Position numbers and translations under genes: made by a program
The notes under the pieces: generated by a model
Database searches by the model: none
Seen by the model: only the letters and a program-made list of their open reading frames with translations
What the model was told of the DNA's origin: nothing
In this document: positions 56,592 through 64,000 of the stretch, in pieces
Numbering within the stretch: the first letter of the stretch is position 1
Layout: every line of letters starts with the position of its first letter
Source: Bradyrhizobium zhanjiangense
GTDB lineage: Bacteria > Pseudomonadota > Alphaproteobacteria > Rhizobiales > Xanthobacteraceae
Direction: 5' to 3'
Assembly: GCF_004114935.1 (NCBI RefSeq)
Contig: NZ_CP022221.1
Span: 2,935,001 to 2,999,000, forward strand
DNA: 64,000 nucleotides

Positions 56592-57934
56592 TGGACATGC
56601 TGCTCAACCCGCTGAACCGTCGGCATCGGCTGCGGCACGACATCCCGGTCGTGCCCGGCGCTTTTCCCTTGGTCGGGCATCTTCCCGCCGTCGTCTGCGA
56701 CCTGCCGCGCCTGCTGCGGCGCGCGGAACGGACGCTGGGCAGCCACTTCTGGCTAGATTTCGGCCCTGCCGGACACCTGATGACCAGTCTGGATCCGGAT
56801 GCTCTCGCACTGCTCCGGCACAAGGACGTGTCCTCGGCGCTGATCGAAGACATCTCGCCCGAATTGTTTGGCGGAACGTTGGTTGCCCAGGATGGCATCG
56901 CGCACCGGCAGGCGCGCGATGCGATCCAGGCGGCGCTTCTGCCCAAGGGGCTGACCCAGGCCGGCATCGGCGAGCTGTTCGCGCCCATCATCCGGGCGCG
57001 CGTGCAGAAGTGGCGCGACCGGGGCGACGTCACCATCCTGCGCGAAACCGCCGATCTGATGCTCAAGCTCATCTTCAGTCTCATGGGAATCCCCGCGCAG
57101 GACCTGCCGGGATGGCATCGCAAGTACCGGCAACTGCTGCAGTTGATCGTCGCGCCGCCAGTCGACCTGCCCGGACTGCCCTTGCGGCGCGGCCGCGCCG
57201 CCCGCGACTGGATCGATGCGCAGTTGCGCGAGTTCGTCCGCGCCGCGCGCGAACATGCCGCGCGCACCGGGTTGATCAACGACATGGTGAGCGCCTTCGA
57301 TCGCAGCGACGATGCGCTTTCCGATGACGTCCTGGTCGCCAATATCCGCTTGCTGCTGCTTGGTGGTCACGACACCACCGCCTCGACGATGGCCTGGATG
57401 GTGATCGAGCTAGCGCGGCAGCCTGGGCTGTGGGACGCCCTGGTCGAGGAGGCGCAACGCGTAGGCGCGGTGCCGACCCGGCAGGCGGACCTGGCGCAGT
57501 GTCCGGTCGCCGAGGCGCTGTTCCGCGAGACGCTGCGCGTGCATCCGGCGACGCCGCTCCTAGTGCGTCGCGCACTGCGTGAATTGCGACTCGGCGAACT
57601 GCGCATTCCCGCGGGCACCGATCTGTGCATCCCGCTGCTGCATTTCTCGACCTCGGCGCTGCTGCATGAGGCGCCTGATCAGTTTCGGCTGGCGCGGTGG
57701 CTGCAACGCACCGAGCCGATCCGGCCGGTGGACATGCTGCAGTTCGGTACCGGCCCACACGTCTGCATGGGCTACCACCTGGCATGGCTGGAACTGGTGC
57801 AGTTCTGTATCGCCCTGGCGCTGACCATGCACGAGGCCGGGGTGCGGCCGCGGTTGCTGAGCGGCGTCGAAAAAGGCCGGCGCTATTACCCGACCGCACA
57901 TCCGTCCATGGCTATCCGCATCGGATTCTCATGA
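56591..57934 (+). CDS. cyp117: Cytochrome P450 CYP117, ent-kaurene oxidase
   Basis: This 447-residue P450 has a proline-rich start (DIPVVPGAFPLVGHLP), I-helix GGHDTT at 258-263, the ExxR region in LFRETLRVHPA, and heme loop FGTGPHVCMG with Cys392. In the known pathway CYP117 is the ent-kaurene oxidase that forms ent-kaurenoic acid. Translation is coupled to the SDR through TGATG. Its stop overlaps the start of a 50-codon Arg-rich frame that leads to the GGPP synthase gene. Confidence 0.9.
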   Translation: MDMLLNPLNRRHRLRHDIPVVPGAFPLVGHLPAVVCDLPRLLRRAERTLGSHFWLDFGPAGHLMTSLDPDALALLRHKDVSSALIEDISPELFGGTLVAQDGIAHRQARDAIQAALLPKGLTQAGIGELFAPIIRARVQKWRDRGDVTILRETADLMLKLIFSLMGIPAQDLPGWHRKYRQLLQLIVAPPVDLPGLPLRRGRAARDWIDAQLREFVRAAREHAARTGLINDMVSAFDRSDDALSDDVLVANIRLLLLGGHDTTASTMAWMVIELARQPGLWDALVEEAQRVGAVPTRQADLAQCPVAEALFRETLRVHPATPLLVRRALRELRLGELRIPAGTDLCIPLLHFSTSALLHEAPDQFRLARWLQRTEPIRPVDMLQFGTGPHVCMGYHLAWLELVQFCIALALTMHEAGVRPRLLSGVEKGRRYYPTAHPSMAIRIGFS

Positions 57935-58083
57935 GCTGGCATCGCATGCCCCGTGTGGTGAGGCAGCGGCGCCGGCGACGCGCGGCATTGCTGCACTCGG
58001 CGCGCGCGCTCGGTGCGAGGCCGGCAACACCGCGGCGACTCGCCGCTCGCCGTGTCCGTCTCCTGGCAGGTACAAGGACATGA
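57931..58083 (+). CDS. Possible 50-codon Arg-rich coupling ORF
   Basis: A frame of 50 codons (MSWHRMPRVVRQRRRRRAAL at the start) begins at ATG 57931, overlapping the cyp117 stop as ATGA, and ends at TGA 58083, overlapping the GGPP synthase ATG as ATGA. The double overlap could carry ribosomes across the 145-base gap. The Arg-rich content is what GC-rich non-coding sequence often yields, so it may be chance. Confidence 0.3.
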   Translation: MSWHRMPRVVRQRRRRRAALLHSARALGARPATPRRLAARRVRLLAGTRT

Positions 58084-59087
58084 ACAACATGCAAACCGGT
58101 TCCACGCCACACGAAGACCGAGCTGGCGTTTCCGCGAACGGCGGATTGGGCGCGCAGGCGCGCGGCGCATCCGGCAGGCTGCTGCCCGAGATCTGGATGC
58201 AGGACGGCGCAAAGCGGGTCGAACAGGCGCTGGCGCGTCTTCTCTGCGCCGAAGACGACGGTGAGACCGAGCTGATGGCGGCGATGCGCTACGCCACCTT
58301 GCATGGCGGCAAGCGCACCCGCGCCTTGCTCTGTTTGGCTGCCGGCGCACTGGCCGACACGCCGGCGCACATACTCGATGACGTCGGTGCCGCCATCGAG
58401 ATGATGCACGCCTGTACGTTGGTCCACGACGATCTGCCCGCGATGGACGACGACGTGCTTCGCCGCGGCCTTCCGACCGTGCACGTCAAGTTCGGCGAAG
58501 CCACCGCGATCCTGGTCGGCGATGCGCTGCAGGCGCACTCCTTCCTGACCCTGGCGAGCCTGGATGCGCCGGGCGACAACCGTATCGCGCTCGTGCGCGA
58601 ACTGGCGCAGGCGGTGTCCGCCGAGGGTGCCGCGGGCGGGCAGGCCATGGATCTGTCGCTGGTTGGAAAGCACGTTGAGCTGGACAGGATCCTGGTGATG
58701 CACCGGATGAAGTGCGGAGCGCTAGTGCGCGCATCCGTTCGCATGGGCGCGCTATGCGCCATCGCGGAGGATGCCGCGCACGCTGCGCTGTACTGTGCGC
58801 TCGATCGCTACAGCGCCTGTTTCGGCCTGGCGTTGCAGGTGATCGACGACATTCTCGACGCGACAGCGGATACCGCGACGCTGGGCAAGACCCCCGGCAA
58901 GGACGCGGCGGCGCGGAAGCCGACCTGCGCGTCGATCATGGGGCTGCAGGCAGCGCGGCAGTTCGTGACGGATCTGTTGCGCGACGCCGGGGAGGCCGTC
59001 GCCCCGTTGGGGCCGCGTGCGGAACGGTTGGCGCAGATCCTGCAGCGGGCCAACGCGTATCTGTTCAAGCACGCGCCATGCGCATGA
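58080..59087 (+). CDS. ggps: Geranylgeranyl diphosphate synthase
   Basis: This 335-residue all-helical prenyltransferase has the first Asp-rich motif HDDLPAMDDD (D117 to D125) and the second motif DDILD at 256-260, which bind Mg and diphosphate. GKRTRALLCL lies before the first motif. It supplies GGPP to the CPS encoded next. The first 45 residues are weakly conserved; an internal ATG at 58089 is possible. AAGG precedes the chosen ATG. The next gene's long upstream frame starts inside this one. Confidence 0.9.
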   Translation: MNNMQTGSTPHEDRAGVSANGGLGAQARGASGRLLPEIWMQDGAKRVEQALARLLCAEDDGETELMAAMRYATLHGGKRTRALLCLAAGALADTPAHILDDVGAAIEMMHACTLVHDDLPAMDDDVLRRGLPTVHVKFGEATAILVGDALQAHSFLTLASLDAPGDNRIALVRELAQAVSAEGAAGGQAMDLSLVGKHVELDRILVMHRMKCGALVRASVRMGALCAIAEDAAHAALYCALDRYSACFGLALQVIDDILDATADTATLGKTPGKDAAARKPTCASIMGLQAARQFVTDLLRDAGEAVAPLGPRAERLAQILQRANAYLFKHAPCA

Positions 59088-59281
59088 GCGCGCTCGCCCG
59101 CATGGACTCGCCCCTGTGCCGCTGCGATCGGCCGGCGGCAGCGGTGCATGCTGCACTGTATCCGAGTCCGCGGCGCCGATCGCAGCGGTTGCCCAGCACG
59201 GCCGCGACGGGCCTGCGGCGACGTGCGCGGCGTCTGCCCGATCCTGGTTCCCGTCAACCGTCTGCAGAAGGAACATCCCGC

Positions 59282-61713
<2,432 letters not shown>

Positions 61714-62171
61714 CGTGCGCCGGCCTGAACGCGCGGGAGGCGGCGGCGTGCGCGCGCTGCCGTCGGTCCGATCCGACGCAACACCGTCGCCCGATGCGAC
61801 GGATGCCCTCGTTGTCCACCGTGTAATACGCAGTGGTAGAGAGTCATTGGAAAGCGGATAGTTGGTCTATGGATTGCCGATGAAAGGGGCTGCCATCGCT
61901 CATCGCGAAATCCCAGAGATGCAGCTTCGGCAGCGGCAGAACTCCGCTTACGTTCTTGTGCGCGCTGTGGTTGGATGCCCGCAATACGCGTTGACGATAG
62001 ATCTTCGATATATTCGTCCGAAGTCGACGTCAGCAGCGCAACGCCTGCCGCATTCAGGCCGCTGACTCAGCTTCCGGCAGCTGGAGCCAAGCTCAAGATT
62101 TTGGCGCTTGCTCAGAAAACCGCCTCTGTGTGAGACAAGGGTCCCTGTACGCGCAATAAGAGGATCGCGCT
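61714..62171. other. Stretch after the gibberellin operon
   Basis: No gene was recognised. A 67-codon frame at 61862-62065 is not supported by similarity or a ribosome site. The base composition drops back toward that of the island. Confidence 0.4.
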
Positions 62172-62345
62172 GTGACAGTCTCTCTTGACGGGGAGTTCGA
62201 GACGGACTGCGCTACATGCAGGTCCGTGTCTACTTTGAAGATACCGACGCCGGCCAGATTGTTTATCACGCGAATTTTTTGCCTTTCATGGAACGTGGCA
62301 GACGAATTACTTGCGCCTGCTCGGCAATCCGTTAACGAGGGAGGC
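62172..62345 (+). pseudogene. YbgC-type acyl-CoA thioesterase, N-terminal remnant
   Basis: A GTG at 62172 starts SLDGEFET. After a frame change the sense [20 protein letters not shown] and FLPFMERG follows, the hot-dog N-terminus with the catalytic Asp of YbgC thioesterases. A second frame change gives [10 protein letters not shown] near 62330. The remaining two thirds are not recognisable. Confidence 0.65.
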
Positions 62346-62516
62346 GATGCAATTTGCAGGAAAGCCCGCAAGCAAGTCGGTCACGGCGCCACCATTGAAG
62401 GTCGGCAAGGATGCTGTTTGTGGCTTCAAGGAAGGGGCGCGCTGATCTCGCTGTTCAGATGCCAAAATTGAGCGAACCCACTAAAGCTCCTTAGCCAAGC
62501 GGGCTAGCGCGACGGA

Positions 62517-62711
62517 TTATTGATTGCGGATTGCTTTAATGGAAGGCTGTACGGTCAAGCGATAAAGCACGAGGTGGGCCGCTCCGAGCTCCTCGATCAG
62601 TGTGCCGCAAGCAGGGCAGTGGTAGTTTCCTTGGATGCCACGTTCAGACGTAAGCTCAAGACGGCAAAAACCAGCACCGCATTCCGAGCACGTCAAATCA
62701 CTTTTTTTCAT
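62517..62711 (-). CDS. Small zinc-ribbon protein
   Basis: This 64-residue protein has two CxxC knuckles (CSEC and CPAC) about 20 residues apart, forming a zinc ribbon, and a basic tail. Similar small proteins are common in Bradyrhizobium and are unassigned. ATG 62711 was chosen over 62741 because the conserved start MKKSDLTCSECGAG lies there. Confidence 0.7.
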   Translation of the reverse strand: MKKSDLTCSECGAGFCRLELTSERGIQGNYHCPACGTLIEELGAAHLVLYRLTVQPSIKAIRNQ

Positions 62712-62855
62712 GCGTGGCCTCCTCGCGCCGGCAGTCGTCACATTTCTTTAACATGCGCTTAGTTATCGCGCATCTCCCTGGGACGGTCCTTCAAGCACAA
62801 TTAACATTGAGGATTTGCTGGCGCCTGCGCCGTCGGCAAATGGTAGTCGTACAAA

Positions 62856-63164
62856 TTGGACATCCGACAAAAAAATTCGCGCGCAACTGACGAGCGCTCC
62901 TTCGTAGAATACGTGAGGGGCAAATCATTCGTTCGAAGATTCTCGTCGTCCCAGCGGCGCTGGCAAACGCTTTTCATCGAATTATGCGCTACCGCCGCGG
63001 ATTTTCTGCGTCATGAGTCTTTGAAGACAGTCGCGCCTGATGTTTCAGGCAACGGCATCGATCAGCAGGGACCGAACGCGACCGTCTCGTCTTTTAAGAG
63101 CGAATTAAGCCAAGCTGGATTTGATGCCGCCCGGGCAGGAAGCTTAGGTGAGTGGGGCGTGTGA
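62856..63164 (+). CDS. Uncharacterised ORF upstream of the PAS protein
   Basis: This 102-codon frame was not recognised. Its stop overlaps the ATG of the next gene (TGATG), which could mean translational coupling. The start has no clear ribosome site, and the residues look mixed with no motif. It may be chance or the remnant of a gene. Confidence 0.25.
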   Translation: MDIRQKNSRATDERSFVEYVRGKSFVRRFSSSQRRWQTLFIELCATAADFLRHESLKTVAPDVSGNGIDQQGPNATVSSFKSELSQAGFDAARAGSLGEWGV

Positions 63165-64000
63165 TGAGTGCTGCCAACGAGCAATCCGCGGAATCAGATA
63201 CGAGGCTGTTCAATGACATGCCGGTCCTGCGGCGCAAGTGGCACGCTGCGCTCAAGCCCGGCGAAACGCTTCCCCGTTACGAAAATGTGCTGCTGGGGAG
63301 CCTCGGGCGGCTTGCCGATCATCTTGTGTTGCTCAGGTGTGACAATGGCGCGTTTGCCGTTTCGCGCACTGGTCGCTATGCTCAGAACTGGTTGGGCGAG
63401 GCCCGTTGGGACATTCCGCTGGATGCGTTGCGTCCAGATTGCGCGACAGCCCTCACCGGGGCGGCCTCGAATGCGATTGCAAACAACCATCCCTATCTGG
63501 CAACCGCTCATTGCGTGCACGCCGGCATGGTGCGGACCTACGACGTGCTGGCGCTGCCGACCTTATCGCGTTGGGGCGGTACGCTGGTCGGCGTCTATGT
63601 CAACGAGCGCGCTACAGAATACAATTTGATCGATGCAATCTTTTGCAAGACCGACGATGGCGTTATCTCGCTCTCAACCGTTCGCGATCCCGCAGGCAGA
63701 CCAATTGATTTTCAAGTCGTGCACCACAATCAGGCAGCAGCAAGGCTCCTCGATGTGGAAGAGGGCAGCCTGTTGTGGCAGCGCCTCGGAAATTCAGACC
63801 ATCTGCTTTGTTCGAAAGAGGTGATGGAGCGGTTGGGCGCCGCGGTCGCGGATGATTTCGGTGACCAGTTCGAGATCGAATACGGTGATCAGAGCCTGCG
63901 ATTGCGCCTCAGTGCCTTCGGAGACATCGTGTCCGTGGTCATTTCCGACGTTACGTCGTTTAAGCGCCGGGATGCCTCGTTCAGGTTGCTGTTCGACAGT
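63164..64000 (+). CDS. PAS-type sensor/signalling protein, 3' end outside window
   Basis: The frame is open from ATG 63164 to the right edge (279 codons, no stop). It shows two PAS-like segments: LRCDNGAFAVSRTGRYAQNW and a second one with VRDPAGRPIDFQVVHHNQAA, plus the linker FGDIVSVVISDVTSFKRRDA, which leads into a third PAS start (SFRLLFDS). This layout is typical of PAS-GGDEF-EAL or PAS-kinase proteins in Bradyrhizobium. The output domain lies beyond the window. A soluble cytoplasmic protein is expected; no membrane segment is seen in the visible part. Confidence 0.65.
   Translation, partial: MSAANEQSAESDTRLFNDMPVLRRKWHAALKPGETLPRYENVLLGSLGRLADHLVLLRCDNGAFAVSRTGRYAQNWLGEARWDIPLDALRPDCATALTGAASNAIANNHPYLATAHCVHAGMVRTYDVLALPTLSRWGGTLVGVYVNERATEYNLIDAIFCKTDDGVISLSTVRDPAGRPIDFQVVHHNQAAARLLDVEEGSLLWQRLGNSDHLLCSKEVMERLGAAVADDFGDQFEIEYGDQSLRLRLSAFGDIVSVVISDVTSFKRRDASFRLLFDS

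Noticed and set aside
62380..62471. Possible HU-like tail (segment SVTAPPLKVGKDAV)
   Set aside because: Too short and without the rest of an HU fold; likely chance in the thioesterase debris.

Overview
The window looks like part of a Bradyrhizobium symbiosis island. The evidence is the complete rhizobial gibberellin operon, a DUF3551 protein, a NifA/sigma-54-type promoter, a perfect FixK/FNR box, and a very high density of broken insertion sequences and decaying genes. No rRNA, tRNA or CRISPR array was seen. The species cannot be fixed from the sequence alone.

Layout. 1-4.6 kb is a mobile-element graveyard: an IS256-type transposase split by an IS110-type element, an IS91-linked tyrosine recombinase, and a truncated island-type integrase. 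4.6-12.7 kb holds a truncated FixK-like regulator, a DUF3551 protein behind a FixK box, a frameshifted sfnG-like monooxygenase, a MarR regulator, an avidin-family protein and several pseudogenes. 12.8-21.2 kb is a compact plus-strand cassette: a lipoprotein, a secreted metzincin-like protease, a secreted trypsin-like protease, a lipoprotein alpha/beta hydrolase, a 1180-residue WD40 / Roc-like GTPase / zinc-ribbon / metallophosphoesterase protein, and the stump of a sixth gene. This is the best candidate for an undescribed system. 21.2-33.4 kb holds a broken sugar-type ABC transporter with a small inversion, a GntR regulator, and a divergent intact operon (DHDPS-like lyase, BMP-type ABC transporter, CoA-acylating semialdehyde dehydrogenase) closed by a strong terminator.

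34-47 kb holds a DUF418 membrane protein, IS3 and IS110 remnants, a translationally coupled pair of M16 peptidases behind a NifA/sigma-54 promoter, a dead SIR2-like gene and vapC, a DUF3422 membrane protein, a DUF736 stump cut by an IS701 remnant, and a GNAT acetyltransferase. 48.4-50.8 kb holds folE-queD-queE for 7-deazaguanine precursors, with queE frameshifted. 50.8-52.6 kb is another IS/pseudogene patch. 52.6-61.7 kb is the gibberellin operon: a P450 remnant (probably cyp115), cyp112, cyp114, ferredoxin, SDR, cyp117, GGPP synthase, CPS and KS. In outline, GGPS, CPS and KS make ent-kaurene; CYP117, CYP114 with ferredoxin, SDR and CYP112 oxidise it towards GA9. The final step to GA4 is predicted to be missing because the CYP115-like gene is only a remnant. 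The window ends with a thioesterase remnant, a small zinc-ribbon protein, and a PAS-type sensor protein that runs off the right edge.

Many genes carry single indels. Some could be sequencing errors, but stacked indels with missing termini, as in the IS elements, the SIR2-like gene, the binding protein and the cold-shock gene, indicate real decay.
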